From Acidimicrobiales bacterium (GTDB lineage Bacteria > Actinomycetota > Acidimicrobiia > Acidimicrobiales > SKKL01), in NCBI GenBank assembly GCA_034521975.1, contig JAXHLR010000003.1:310001-374000 (forward strand): a stretch of DNA of 64,000 nucleotides. Reading direction: 5' to 3'. The notes beneath the pieces are model-generated. The model was not told where the DNA came from. It did not search any database and worked only from the letters and a program-made list of their open reading frames with translations. A program made the position numbers and the translations under genes. Within the stretch, counting starts at the first letter, position 1. Each line of letters opens with the position of its first letter. Below, one piece after another: positions 48,385-57,582 of the stretch.

Positions 48385-48906
48385 ATGGATATGCGCAAGG
48401 TGACCTCGATCGTTTCGATCGTGCTCGGCTCGATCTTCATCGTGGCGGGGCTGGCGACGATCGTGCTGGTCACCGTCGAGCTCGATGAGCAGAACATCAC
48501 GATCCCCGACGACGGTTGTCTGGGCGGCTGGGACGTGCGGGGTCCGTTCACCGCCTGGTGCCAGGCCGACATCATCGACAAGCACGCCCTCGAATCCACC
48601 GGTGGCCTCACCTATGCCGAGCTCGACCGCGAAGATCCCCTCCGCGACACGGCGATGAACGCCTCGTTCCTACGGGCGTCGCTGTTCACCTCGATCGTGG
48701 CCTACGGCGTGGCGGCGATGGCGGTGGCCATGGGCATCGTCTTCATCCTCATCGGCCTTGGCATCAAGGACGTCCATCGCCATCTCGACCGCCTGGGCCT
48801 GCTCCACGGCGGGTCCGGCGGCGACACCGGAAACGAGACCCCCACCGCCGCGGCCAGCCCCGCTCCCGACGCGTCGGCCGTGCCGCCGAGCGACGAGGAG
48901 ACCTGA
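48385..48906 (+). CDS. Small membrane protein of the family often mislabelled as LigA
   Basis: A 173-residue protein with two hydrophobic segments (about 8-30, SIVSIVLGSIFIVAGLATIV, and 100-130, TSIVAYGVAAMAVAMGIVF) around an outer loop of about 70 residues with two cysteines (CLGGWDVRGPFTAWC) and AELDREDPLRDTAMNASFLRASLF. It resembles proteins that databases call aromatic ring-opening dioxygenase LigA, but nothing here resembles an extradiol dioxygenase. The function is unknown. The tail after 140 is Gly/Ala/Pro-rich and disordered. Confidence 0.75.
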   Translation: MDMRKVTSIVSIVLGSIFIVAGLATIVLVTVELDEQNITIPDDGCLGGWDVRGPFTAWCQADIIDKHALESTGGLTYAELDREDPLRDTAMNASFLRASLFTSIVAYGVAAMAVAMGIVFILIGLGIKDVHRHLDRLGLLHGGSGGDTGNETPTAAASPAPDASAVPPSDEET

Positions 48907-48937
48907 GCGCCCCGGACTTCGCCCCCCGCCCACGGCA

Positions 48938-51379
48938 TCAGTGTGTGGTGAGCTCCAACCGCACCGTGGAACGGACGTCGGTGGCAGACGCGGCGATGAC
49001 CAGGTCGTAGTGGCCCGGGTCGATCGTCCAGTCGCCGGCGACGTCGTCCCACCGGCGGAACGCCTCTGGCCCGAACACCAGCTCCACCGTCGTCGTGGTG
49101 CCTGCCGGCACCACCGACTTGGCCCAGGTGCGCAGCGCCTTCACCTCACGTTCAACGGGTGGGTCCACCGGCGCCACGTACCCTTGCACCACCACCGTGG
49201 CGTCCCGCGCCGCACCGGCGGTGACCGGCACCGACACCGACACCGATCCACCCGGCTCGATCGCCGCCGCCGACACTGACGGCTCGTCCCACTGCGCCTC
49301 TCCGTAGGACAGCCCGTGGCCGAAGGGGAACAGCGGTTCGATGCTGCTGCTGCGGTCGTGACCCCGGTAGCCCATGTGCAGCCCCTCGCCGTAGCGCTGC
49401 ACCCCGTCGACCGGCGCGTAGTGCTCCCACGCCGGGGAATCCTCCAACCGGTGGGGGAACGTGACCGGCAGTCGCCCGCCCGGGTCGGCCTGGCCGACGA
49501 GGATGTCGGCCACGGCCCCGGCCATCTCCATGCCGCCGTAGAACGGGAGCACCACCGCCTCGACCTCGTCGACCCACGGCATCGCCACCGGCGCCCCGGC
49601 GTTCACCACCACCACCGTGCGGTCACACACCGACGCCACCGCGCCGACCAGTTCGTCCTGGCGGCCGGGCAGGTCGATGGTGGTGCGATCGTGACCCTCG
49701 GTCTCCCACTCCTCGCTGGTGCCCACCACCACGACCGCCGCGTCGGCCGACTCCGCGGTCTGCACCGCCCGGTCGAACATGGTCTCGTCCACCGGAGGTC
49801 GCACTCCGAGGCGAACCGCGGCGAACGGTCCACCCATCTCGAGCTCGAGTTCGACCGGGATCGGTGTGCCGGCGGTGGCCTCGACGGTCCTCATCTGTTC
49901 GGAGGAGCCCATCCCGTAGAACGCCTCGCCTTCGGGCAGCCGCTCGCCCGCTCGGGCCAGCTCGACCCCGCCGATCCGACAACCCGGATTGCCGCTGGCG
50001 ATCAGGCCGAACTCGTGCGGGCCCGACACCTCAGGGACATAGGCGCCCCGAACCGAGAGCAGACACGGGGTGACGACCCCGTCGGGCATCGACCCGAACC
50101 AGCGGATGAGACCGTTGGTACGCCTCGTGTACTGCACCGCACCGTCGCGCCCGGTGCCCTCGTGGATCGTCAGGTCGAGCCCCGGCTCGCCGGCGGAGCC
50201 GATGAAGCGGTCGAGCGGTGCCAGCGGGGTTCCCTTGTCGATGGTCACGCCGCGCTCGTGCGCCAGGTCGGGGAAGCGGCCGCGCAGCGCCTCGAGGATC
50301 GACTGGTGGGGAAGCGGCCGCAGCGCCGAGCTGCCCCCGCCCTGGATGCGGGTGTCGGCCGCGTTGGGACCGATGACCGCGACCGACAGGCCGGTCCCGG
50401 CCTCGAGCGGCAGCGCCCCGTCGACGTTTCGGGCCAGCACCGTGCCCGCCACCGCCACCCGGCGACACAGCGCCCGCTCGTCGGCATCGTCGACCGACTC
50501 CTCGGGGTCGTCGGCGCATCGTTCGTCGGCATGGGTGCGCTCGATGAGGCCCAGCACGTCGGCCACCAGCCCGTCGACGGTGGTCTCGTCGACCTCGCCC
50601 CGCTCCACCGCGCCGACCAGCTGGTCGCCGTAGATCCGTGGTGGACCGGGCATCTCGATCGAGAGCCCACCCGTGGCCGACCCCACCGTGTCGTGGGCGC
50701 CGTACCAGTCCGACATCACCACGCCATCGAATCCCCACTCGTCGCGGAGGATGCCGCGCAGCAGCCCGGCGTTGGCCGCGCAGAACTCACCGCCGAGCTG
50801 GTTGTAGGCCGACATGACCGCCCACGCACCGGCCTCCCGGACGCACGCCTCGAAGGGCACCAGGTACAGCTCCCGCAGGACACGCCGGTCGACCTCGACG
50901 TTGACCGTGTGGCGCTCGACCTCGGTGTCGTTGGCCACGAAGTGCTTCACCGTGGCCGCCACTCCGTGGGACTGCACCCCGCGCACGTATCCGACTGCGA
51001 GCCGGGCGGTCAGGGTGGGATCCTCCGAGTAGTACTCGAAGGTTCGTCCACCGACCGGTGACCGGTGCAGGTTCACCGCCGGGGCCAGCAGCACGTGTGA
51101 GGTACGCCGCCGGGTCTCTCGACCGAGCAGGTCGCCGACCTCGCCGATCAGCCCCGGGTCCCAGGTGGCCCCCTGGGCGATGCCGACCGGGACCAGCACT
51201 CCGGGCGTCGACTCACCCACGCTGCCTTCGCCTCGGGCGCCGTTGGGGCCGTCGGTCATCTTCACCGCGGGAACGCCCACCCGCTCGATCGCCGGGGTCC
51301 GCCAGTTGCTCGCTCCCGCCACCAGCGCGCACTTCTCGGCCAGGGTCAGGCGTTCGAGCCACTCGGTCCCGTTGCTCAT
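48938..51379 (-). CDS. Glycoside hydrolase family 3, beta-glucosidase-like with PA14 domain
   Basis: An 813-residue glycosidase without a signal peptide, so probably cytoplasmic. The catalytic TIM barrel has MTDGPNGARGE, KHFVANDTEVERH and the nucleophile Asp224 in GVVMSDWYGAHDT. A PA14-like insertion is seen at about 400-540 (SVRGAYVPEVSGPHEFGLIAS). The second domain has VVVGTSEEWETEGHDR, and the C-terminus is fibronectin-III-like (YVAPVDPPVEREVKALRTW). This architecture is typical of beta-glucosidases acting on plant or microbial oligosaccharides. TAGCTT lies 7 bases before the ATG. Confidence 0.92.
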   Translation of the reverse strand: MSNGTEWLERLTLAEKCALVAGASNWRTPAIERVGVPAVKMTDGPNGARGEGSVGESTPGVLVPVGIAQGATWDPGLIGEVGDLLGRETRRRTSHVLLAPAVNLHRSPVGGRTFEYYSEDPTLTARLAVGYVRGVQSHGVAATVKHFVANDTEVERHTVNVEVDRRVLRELYLVPFEACVREAGAWAVMSAYNQLGGEFCAANAGLLRGILRDEWGFDGVVMSDWYGAHDTVGSATGGLSIEMPGPPRIYGDQLVGAVERGEVDETTVDGLVADVLGLIERTHADERCADDPEESVDDADERALCRRVAVAGTVLARNVDGALPLEAGTGLSVAVIGPNAADTRIQGGGSSALRPLPHQSILEALRGRFPDLAHERGVTIDKGTPLAPLDRFIGSAGEPGLDLTIHEGTGRDGAVQYTRRTNGLIRWFGSMPDGVVTPCLLSVRGAYVPEVSGPHEFGLIASGNPGCRIGGVELARAGERLPEGEAFYGMGSSEQMRTVEATAGTPIPVELELEMGGPFAAVRLGVRPPVDETMFDRAVQTAESADAAVVVVGTSEEWETEGHDRTTIDLPGRQDELVGAVASVCDRTVVVVNAGAPVAMPWVDEVEAVVLPFYGGMEMAGAVADILVGQADPGGRLPVTFPHRLEDSPAWEHYAPVDGVQRYGEGLHMGYRGHDRSSSIEPLFPFGHGLSYGEAQWDEPSVSAAAIEPGGSVSVSVPVTAGAARDATVVVQGYVAPVDPPVEREVKALRTWAKSVVPAGTTTTVELVFGPEAFRRWDDVAGDWTIDPGHYDLVIAASATDVRSTVRLELTTH

Positions 51380-51386
51380 GCGGGCG

Positions 51387-51392
51387 AAGCTA
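51387..51392 (-). promoter_or_regulatory. Leaderless -10 box TAGCTT of the GH3 gene
   Basis: On the minus strand TAGCTT ends 7 bases before the ATG at 51379, with no ribosome site between. Confidence 0.45.
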
Positions 51393-51446
51393 CTTCGCGA
51401 GTTGGTGGCGAACGAGAGGCGCGCGCGTCGAGGAGGGCCACGACGA

Positions 51447-52547
51447 TCAGGTGAGCTTGGCGGCGATCGACCCCGACATCCGCAGCGCCGCGCCGTCGCT
51501 GGTGGCGGCCCACTGGGAAAGCCCCGGCTTGGCTGCCTCGGCCTCGGCGACGAGGTCTCGGTACAGGCGCAGTCGGGGTACGCCACTGGCCTGCCACAGG
51601 TGGTTGCCCCACGCTCCGGGGATCGAGTTGACCTCGCACAGCACGACCTGATCGCCGCCGTCCCAGAGGAAGTCGATGCGGGGCGCCCCGGACAGGTCGA
51701 GCACCGGCACCAGGGCCCGCGCGTGGGACCGGATCGTCTCGGCGATGGTGTCGGGGATGTCGGCGGGCAGCTCGCGGGGAGCGGCGTCCATGCCCTGCCC
51801 GCCGGTGAGGTACTTCCCCGTGTAGTCATAGACCGTGTCGTCGGCCCGCAGGGGCCTCTCGATCTCGGAGAGCTCGAGGGTGGGATGGGTGCGCACCGAG
51901 ATGTTGAGGTCGATCCACCCCTTCAGGAACGGTTGCACCACCATCCCCGCCCGTCCGGCGCCGGTGCGCCCGAGCGCCCGGACCGTGTCGAGGTCCTCGA
52001 CCCCTGCCTCCACACCGATCGAGCTGCCTCCGAACCGGGGCTTGGCCACCCACGGCGTGGGAGGCAGCTCGGTGGTGGCGTCGTCGGTCACCGCTGCGGT
52101 GTCGATGGTGGGGATCCCAGCGGCTCGGGCCGCGGCGGCCGAGGCCACCTTGTCCATGGCGAGGGCGGCGGTCTGAGGCCGGGGGCCGGTGACCTTCAGC
52201 CCGGCCAACATGAGCATGCCGGCCAGCGTTCCATCCTCGCCCGGTCCACCGTGGCAGCAGTTGAGCACCACGTCGACGCCGATGGGCGTGTCGCGGAGCC
52301 GTTTGGGCTCGACGAAGCCCCCCGGGACCCGCAGCTCGAGATCGACGCTGCCGTCGATCGACGGTTCGAGGAACGCTGCGGCCTCGGTGGTTGCCCGCAC
52401 CTGCTTCCACTGGCCGGCCTTGGTCCAGTAGAGGCAGACGACCTCTGCGCCGTCGTCGTGGAGGGCGCGGGCGGCCTGCAGTCCGGTGAGGATGCTGATG
52501 TCGTGTTCGGGGGACGGCCCACCGAACACGACTCCGATCGTGGTCAT
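51447..52547 (-). CDS. ddl: D-alanine--D-alanine ligase
   Basis: A 366-residue ATP-grasp ligase that joins two D-alanines. N-terminal FGGPSPEHDISILTG, HGGPGEDGTLAGML, ATP-grasp PWVAKPRFGGSSIGVE and the metal site RIDFLWDGGDQVVLCEVNSIPG are all present. The omega-loop has YDYTGKYL, as in enzymes making D-Ala-D-Ala rather than D-Ala-D-Lac. It is downstream of a MurF-like gene, 38 bases away, and has its own TAGCAT box 7 bases before the ATG, so it may be transcribed separately as well. Confidence 0.93.
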   Translation of the reverse strand: MTTIGVVFGGPSPEHDISILTGLQAARALHDDGAEVVCLYWTKAGQWKQVRATTEAAAFLEPSIDGSVDLELRVPGGFVEPKRLRDTPIGVDVVLNCCHGGPGEDGTLAGMLMLAGLKVTGPRPQTAALAMDKVASAAAARAAGIPTIDTAAVTDDATTELPPTPWVAKPRFGGSSIGVEAGVEDLDTVRALGRTGAGRAGMVVQPFLKGWIDLNISVRTHPTLELSEIERPLRADDTVYDYTGKYLTGGQGMDAAPRELPADIPDTIAETIRSHARALVPVLDLSGAPRIDFLWDGGDQVVLCEVNSIPGAWGNHLWQASGVPRLRLYRDLVAEAEAAKPGLSQWAATSDGAALRMSGSIAAKLT

Positions 52548-52554
52548 GAAGTCG

Positions 52555-52560
52555 ATGCTA
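52555..52560 (-). promoter_or_regulatory. Leaderless -10 box TAGCAT of ddl
   Basis: On the minus strand TAGCAT ends 7 bases before ATG 52547. Confidence 0.45.
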
Positions 52561-52585
52561 CCGGCGCCCGGGAAGTGCCCCCGAT

Positions 52586-54124
52586 TCAGGGGTAGTGGTC
52601 GGGGAGGTCGTTCTCCCACAGCACCCCGTCGCCGGCGCCCAGGTGTTCCCGGACCCACAGCCGGGCCTCGTCGCGGTCGGCCACCAGCACGGTGCCGGCG
52701 CCACCACCGCGGAGCAGGGCCCGGCGGTTGGTCCAGCCGACCACGACCAGGGTTGCGCCCGATTCGACCACCGCTTGGCCCAGGCGCTCGTTCTCCTCGT
52801 CCTGGACCGGACCGAGCTCGACCATGCCGGGGGTCGCCACGACCCGTGTGCCGGGCGCGGCGGTGGCGAGCCGGTCGATGGCGGACGCGGCGCCCGCCGG
52901 GTTGGAGTTGAAGGTGTCGTCGATGACGACCACCCCGGTGTCGCTGGTGCCGACCGTGGCCCGGTGGCTGGGGTTCACCAGCGAACCCAGTCGCTGGGCC
53001 ACATCGCTCGGCGGGGTGCCGTAGGCGAGGGCGGCGGCGACCGCGCAGCCCAGGTTGCCGGGGTGAGGGCCACCCTCGGCCGGGACCGAGCCGAGCGACT
53101 CGCCCTCGGCCCAGACACCGATCCTGTCGCCCTCGCGCTCGACCTCCACGTCGAGGTCCCCGGTGCCGCGGGTACCGACCCGTACCACCCGTGTGGGGTC
53201 CAGACCATCGGCAAGCTCGGCCAGGTTCGGGTCGTCGGTCCACAAGACGGCGGTGTCGACGCCGTCGAGGATCTCGGACTTGGCCGCGACCACGGTTCCG
53301 ATCGTGCGCATCCGCTCGAGGTGCATCGGACCGATGGCGCAGATGACCCCGACGCGGGGCTTCACCCACGAGCACATGTCACGGATCTCGCCCGGGCCGT
53401 AGGTGCCCATCTCGGCGATCATCACCTCGGTGGTGGGGGTGAGGTGCTCGTTGACGGTGCGGGACAGCCCGGCGGTGTTGTTCCAGGACGCCGGTGACGC
53501 CACCACCTCGGCGCTGCCGGCGATCAGGTCCCGGATGTGGTTCTTGGTCGAGGTCTTGCCCCAGCTGCCGGTGACGGCGATCACGAATGGGTCGATCTGT
53601 CGCAGCCGCGACTCGGCCCGTCTGCGGTGCTGCTCGAGGGCTCGTCGCTCCAGCGGTGTCGCGATGCGGGCCGCAGCATCGACGGCCAGGAAGGTCAGCC
53701 CGGCGGCGAGTGCGAGTCCGGTGAACCAGGTCGACGCGACGCCGACGAGCACGATGACGAGGGCGGAGATCCCGACGGCGGTGGCGGCGAGGGTGGTGGC
53801 GCGGCGCGTGAACCGCAGCGGCGGTGTGCCCCGCACCGGCATGGGCCAGGGGAAGGCGGCGCTGGCGACCGCCGCGATCAGCGCGGCGACGAGCATCGGG
53901 GTTCGCTGCTCGGCCACGGTGAGGACGATCATCGCGACCAGCGCGGCGTCGACGACGAACCCGAGGACCAGATTCGGTGGTCGGCGACGAGCCCAGCGCC
54001 ACGCGGTCTGCCAGCAGGACCCGGCGATGTAGTGCTCGCGCTGGGACACTCGCAGCCAGCGCAGCAGGCCGACGGTGATCGATGCCACCGCGGCGCCGGC
54101 GGTGAGCGCCTCGAGCCAGGTCAT
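52586..54124 (-). CDS. Membrane-anchored MurF-like Mur ligase
   Basis: A 512-residue protein. Residues 1-160 hold about five hydrophobic segments, not found in ordinary MurF. The rest is a Mur ligase: ATP site ITGSWGKTSTKNHI-like (VTGSWGKTSTKN, about 183-193), EMGTYGPGEI, AIGPMHLERM, and IDDTFNSNPAGAASAIDRL, the MurF-type YNANP region. By family it adds D-Ala-D-Ala to a peptide precursor. The order hydrolase-MurF-like-Ddl, with a 4-base overlap to the hydrolase, supports that substrate. No other mur gene is here, so it may be a second, specialised copy. Confidence 0.82.
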   Translation of the reverse strand: MTWLEALTAGAAVASITVGLLRWLRVSQREHYIAGSCWQTAWRWARRRPPNLVLGFVVDAALVAMIVLTVAEQRTPMLVAALIAAVASAAFPWPMPVRGTPPLRFTRRATTLAATAVGISALVIVLVGVASTWFTGLALAAGLTFLAVDAAARIATPLERRALEQHRRRAESRLRQIDPFVIAVTGSWGKTSTKNHIRDLIAGSAEVVASPASWNNTAGLSRTVNEHLTPTTEVMIAEMGTYGPGEIRDMCSWVKPRVGVICAIGPMHLERMRTIGTVVAAKSEILDGVDTAVLWTDDPNLAELADGLDPTRVVRVGTRGTGDLDVEVEREGDRIGVWAEGESLGSVPAEGGPHPGNLGCAVAAALAYGTPPSDVAQRLGSLVNPSHRATVGTSDTGVVVIDDTFNSNPAGAASAIDRLATAAPGTRVVATPGMVELGPVQDEENERLGQAVVESGATLVVVGWTNRRALLRGGGAGTVLVADRDEARLWVREHLGAGDGVLWENDLPDHYP

Positions 54125-54879
54125 GAGGAGCCGTCCCCGGTCGCGGCGGCCACCTCGTCGATGACCGCGGTCAGCCGGTGCGGATGGCTGCGATGCACGT
54201 CGTGGCCGGCGCCGTCCACGACGTCGAGAGTGACGCAGTTGGCGACGATGCCGGCCGCCTCGGTGGCCAGCGCCGCCGGGGCCGCGGTGTCGTCTGCTCC
54301 CCAGCAGAACCCGATCGGACAAGTGATCGCCGCCAGCTGCTCGCGGTAGTCCTCGTTGACCACCGTGACGAGCACGTCGCGCATCACGCCGCTCGCCGTG
54401 CGGTAGTCGGCCGAGCCGTGGCGTCGGCGCATCGAGTCGAGCACCGGTTCGGGAACGAGCCGCATCCGGCGGAGCCGCCGCACGACCCGGTAGGCGAGAG
54501 GTCCTTTGGACGGTGACGTGGACCGCCACAGGGGCGTACCCACGAGCACCGCGCCGCTCACCAGGTCGGGGTGGTCGGCGGCCAGGTGGACCGCCACCCG
54601 ACCCCCGAAGCTGTGGCCGAGCACCAGGACCGGCCCGGTGTCCTGCTCGCGGAGCATCTCGGCGACCAGGTCGGCGTACCGTGTCGCTCCCCACGGATCG
54701 GGCGGCACGGGCGACGCGCCGAACCCGGGCAGGTCCAGCGAGATCACCTCGCGACCCTCCAACGCGCCGAGCAGGTCGCTCCGGTTCCGGCCCCACCCGT
54801 GCATGGCCAGCACCGTCGGCGGCCGGCCGGTGAGATGCTCGGCGAAGAGCGAGCCGCCGAGGTGGGTGCGAAGGGTCAT
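54121..54879 (-). CDS. Alpha/beta-hydrolase
   Basis: A 252-residue alpha/beta-hydrolase. The oxyanion-hole region is AMHGWGRNRSD, the nucleophile elbow GHSFGGRVAV (Ser), and the catalytic His is in DGAGHDVHRSHP; an Asp is expected in CWGADDTAAP. It overlaps the MurF-like gene by 4 bases and opens this three-gene cassette. It might hydrolyse a D-amino-acid ester or peptide, but this is only from context. Confidence 0.85.
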   Translation of the reverse strand: MTLRTHLGGSLFAEHLTGRPPTVLAMHGWGRNRSDLLGALEGREVISLDLPGFGASPVPPDPWGATRYADLVAEMLREQDTGPVLVLGHSFGGRVAVHLAADHPDLVSGAVLVGTPLWRSTSPSKGPLAYRVVRRLRRMRLVPEPVLDSMRRRHGSADYRTASGVMRDVLVTVVNEDYREQLAAITCPIGFCWGADDTAAPAALATEAAGIVANCVTLDVVDGAGHDVHRSHPHRLTAVIDEVAAATGDGSS

Positions 54880-54926
54880 CCGGGGAGTGGTCCAGGGGTG
54901 TGCGGGCAGGGCGAACGCAGCGGGCT

Positions 54927-56279
54927 TCAGCCCGCCGATCCTACCGGTCCACGGACCTGGTTCTTGCCCGTGGACTTGGCCTCCAGCAGCCTCGAATCGG
55001 CGGTGGCCAGCAGCTGGTCGAGGGTGGTGCCGTCACCGGCGAGCCCGATTCCCACGCTCGCCCCGATGGTCGCGGTCACGCCCTCCACGGCGAAGGGACG
55101 GCTCAGCGCGGCGACGAAGCGATTGGCCAGCTCGTAGGCCGCGTCGGGATCGACGAGGTGGGGACAGAACACGGCGAACTCGTCGCCGCCCAGCCTGGCC
55201 ACCATGTCTCCCGGCCGGGTGCACGCTTGGACCCGCTCAGCGGCCGCAGCCAGCATCTTGTCGCCGATCAGGTGACCGTGCTCGTCGTTGACGGCTTTGA
55301 ACTCGTCGAGGTCGAGGTAGAACACCGAACCGGCGATCCCGTCGGTCATGCGGTGCTCGACCTCTTCGACGAACGCCCTGCGGTTCGTGAGGGTCGTGAG
55401 CGCGTCGTGGCTGGCTTCCCACTCGAGCGCCCGACGGCCCTGGTGCCACTGCAGGATCAGCCCGACCAGGTCGACCGCTTGGTGGACCCGGTACTCGAAG
55501 ATCGGGCTACGGGCCAGCGATCCCCACCACGCGACGACCACCGCGGCGGGCTGGTCCATGAGGTCGATCTGCACCGGTTGGGCGACGCCGCCGAGCAGTC
55601 GGTGCTGTTGGGCGACACCCTTCGTGGGAGGGTGGAGGGTGTCGATCGGTTCGATCAGCTCGCTCCGTCCGGTGCGGGCCGCCCGAATCCACGGCTCATC
55701 GCCGGTTGCCTGGTCGAGATCGATCACGGTGTCGGGGGACCCGACCTGGCGCTGGAACCGGTCACCATCCCACTCGTAGAGGATCTCAATGTTGGTGTGG
55801 GCCAGCCCCTGGGCGAACATCTCGGCCACGACCGACAGGACGGTCTCGCAGGACTCGCCGGCGGCCATGGCAGTCATGGTCTGCTGCAGGGCCGACGCGC
55901 CGACCGCGCGCCGGAGCTGGATGACGAAGCTCTCGAGCTGGGTTCGGGCCGGCGTCGCGACGCTCACGTCGCAGGAGACGCGCTGACCGTCGCTGGCCAG
56001 GAGGTCGACGACCAGTCCCGACGAGGTCCATCCGGCCTCGCGGTCGGGGGTGAGCTCACCGATTCGCTCCAACGCCTCGAGCGTGGCGCCGTGCGAGTCG
56101 GGGTGGATGAGGTCGAGCGCGTGCGAGCCGACGAGCGAGTCGGGGTCGTGGCCGAGCAGCTCTGTGATCGACGCGGAGGCCCAGGTGATGGCCCCGTCAC
56201 GGGTGAGTGTCAGGTAGGGGCTGATCGCCGTCTCGACGATGGTCCGGTAGGTGGACTCGGGATAGGGGAGGTCGCCCAC
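54927..56279 (-). CDS. Diguanylate cyclase with PAS sensor domain
   Basis: A 450-residue protein without membrane segments. A PAS domain at about 10-130 (ITWASASITELLGHDPDSLVG) is followed by a GAF-like middle part and a GGDEF domain from about 290 (HDALTTLTNRRAF). The catalytic loop is RLGGDEFAVF and an RPGD inhibitory site stands exactly five residues before GGDEF, so c-di-GMP should feedback-inhibit it. No EAL domain is present. The GTG at 56279 with TATGGT 6 bases upstream is chosen; an upstream frame adds a basic, unrelated tail. Confidence 0.9.
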   Translation of the reverse strand: MGDLPYPESTYRTIVETAISPYLTLTRDGAITWASASITELLGHDPDSLVGSHALDLIHPDSHGATLEALERIGELTPDREAGWTSSGLVVDLLASDGQRVSCDVSVATPARTQLESFVIQLRRAVGASALQQTMTAMAAGESCETVLSVVAEMFAQGLAHTNIEILYEWDGDRFQRQVGSPDTVIDLDQATGDEPWIRAARTGRSELIEPIDTLHPPTKGVAQQHRLLGGVAQPVQIDLMDQPAAVVVAWWGSLARSPIFEYRVHQAVDLVGLILQWHQGRRALEWEASHDALTTLTNRRAFVEEVEHRMTDGIAGSVFYLDLDEFKAVNDEHGHLIGDKMLAAAAERVQACTRPGDMVARLGGDEFAVFCPHLVDPDAAYELANRFVAALSRPFAVEGVTATIGASVGIGLAGDGTTLDQLLATADSRLLEAKSTGKNQVRGPVGSAG

Positions 56280-56285
56280 GGTGAC

Positions 56286-56291
56286 ACCATA
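56286..56291 (-). promoter_or_regulatory. Leaderless -10 box TATGGT of the cyclase gene
   Basis: On the minus strand TATGGT ends 6 bases before GTG 56279. It decides the start. Confidence 0.5.
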
Positions 56292-56384
56292 GATGGTTGC
56301 CGGTTGAATGTACTCGTGGATGTGTCGCCCCCGCCGGCGTCGAGATGAGGAATCGCCGGTGAACACAGCTCGAACCGAGAACCG

Positions 56385-57563
56385 ATGATGAGCCTGCCTC
56401 GGCTTCGTGGAGGTCGACGGGCGACCGCGGGTGCTCTGGTCACAGTGGTGGCCGGGATCGTGCCCATCCATCTCACCGGGGCGCTGGCACCGGACCTTCA
56501 GGACGCGCTCGGGTTCGGCGATGCCGGACTCGGCGTCGCGGTGTCGCTCGCCTTCGCCGTGTCGGCGGTGCTCACCGCTTCAGGTGGCTCGTTCACCGAC
56601 CGTGTGGGACCCCGAGTCGCGCTCCGCATCGGGACCGCGTTCTCGGCCGGCGGGCTGATCGTGCTCGCCGGCGCTCCGAGCTACGCCCTGTTGCTGGTGG
56701 GCTTGGTGCTGGCGACCCCCGGCAACGCCATCGCCCAGCCGGGGGCGAACGTGCTCATCGCCGAAGGGGTGCGCGCCGAGCGGCGGGGAGTCGCCCTCGG
56801 GATCAAGCAGTCGGCCATCGCCGTGTCCACCACCCTGGCCGGGGTCGCCAGCCTGGTGCTGGTGGCCACCCTCGGCTGGCGGTGGGCCTACGGGGCAGGG
56901 GTGCTGGTGGCGATCGTGGGGGCGCTGTTGGTCCCCGATGTCCGTGGCCGCCACCGACCGCAGCAGAACCCCGACGCGCTGCCGGCGATCGTCGAGACCG
57001 CAGCAGCGGGCGTCGACGCCGCGGTGGTGCGGGCCGCGACCCTGACCGGCTTCGCGGGGGCGGCGGCGGTCGCGTCGATCGGGTCGTTTCTCGTCCGCGC
57101 TGCCGAGGACGCGCAGCTGACGGCGTCGACGGGACGGATGGTGCTCACCGGTGGCGGCGTGCTGTTGATCGTGGTGCGCATCGGGTGGGGGGCGCTTGCT
57201 GACACTCGTCGGATCGACCCGGCGCGGACGACGGTGCTGTTGCTCCTCGGTGGGACCGTCGGCTACCTGTTGTTGTCGACGGGGACCCTGGTGGGGTTCG
57301 TGGCCGGCGCGGCGCTCGCCTTCGGGGCGGGGTGGGCCTGGCCGGGACTGTTGTTCCTCGCGTTGGTGCGCCAGTTCCCGTCCGCGTCGGGCCGACCGAG
57401 CGGCCAGGTGCAGCGCGGCATGTTCACCGGGGCGATGGTCGGACCGTTCCTCTTCGGAGTGGTCGCCGACGCCGTGTCGTTCACCGTCGCATGGTGGATG
57501 TCGGCGGGGTGGGGCCTGCTGGCTGCGCTGGCCGCGACCGGCGTGGTTCGGGCCAGCCGCTGA
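56385..57563 (+). CDS. Major facilitator superfamily transporter
   Basis: A 392-residue membrane protein with 12 likely helices. The loop between helices 2 and 3 has GGSFTDRVGPRVALRIG, the MFS motif A (GxxxDRxGRR-like), and a related pattern follows in the second half (GWGALADTRRIDPARTT). Substrate and direction cannot be told; it resembles the CynX/NIMT-like or drug-efflux groups. Two adjacent ATGs (56385, 56388) are possible. It stands alone between the cyclase and the convergent HesB-like gene. Confidence 0.85.
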   Translation: MMSLPRLRGGRRATAGALVTVVAGIVPIHLTGALAPDLQDALGFGDAGLGVAVSLAFAVSAVLTASGGSFTDRVGPRVALRIGTAFSAGGLIVLAGAPSYALLLVGLVLATPGNAIAQPGANVLIAEGVRAERRGVALGIKQSAIAVSTTLAGVASLVLVATLGWRWAYGAGVLVAIVGALLVPDVRGRHRPQQNPDALPAIVETAAAGVDAAVVRAATLTGFAGAAAVASIGSFLVRAAEDAQLTASTGRMVLTGGGVLLIVVRIGWGALADTRRIDPARTTVLLLLGGTVGYLLLSTGTLVGFVAGAALAFGAGWAWPGLLFLALVRQFPSASGRPSGQVQRGMFTGAMVGPFLFGVVADAVSFTVAWWMSAGWGLLAALAATGVVRASR

Positions 57564-57582
57564 TCACCCGGACCGGGGCGGC

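Noticed and set aside
48938-51379. GH3 enzyme as part of a polysaccharide utilisation locus
   Set aside because: There is no transporter, regulator or second glycosidase beside it; it appears to be a single gene.
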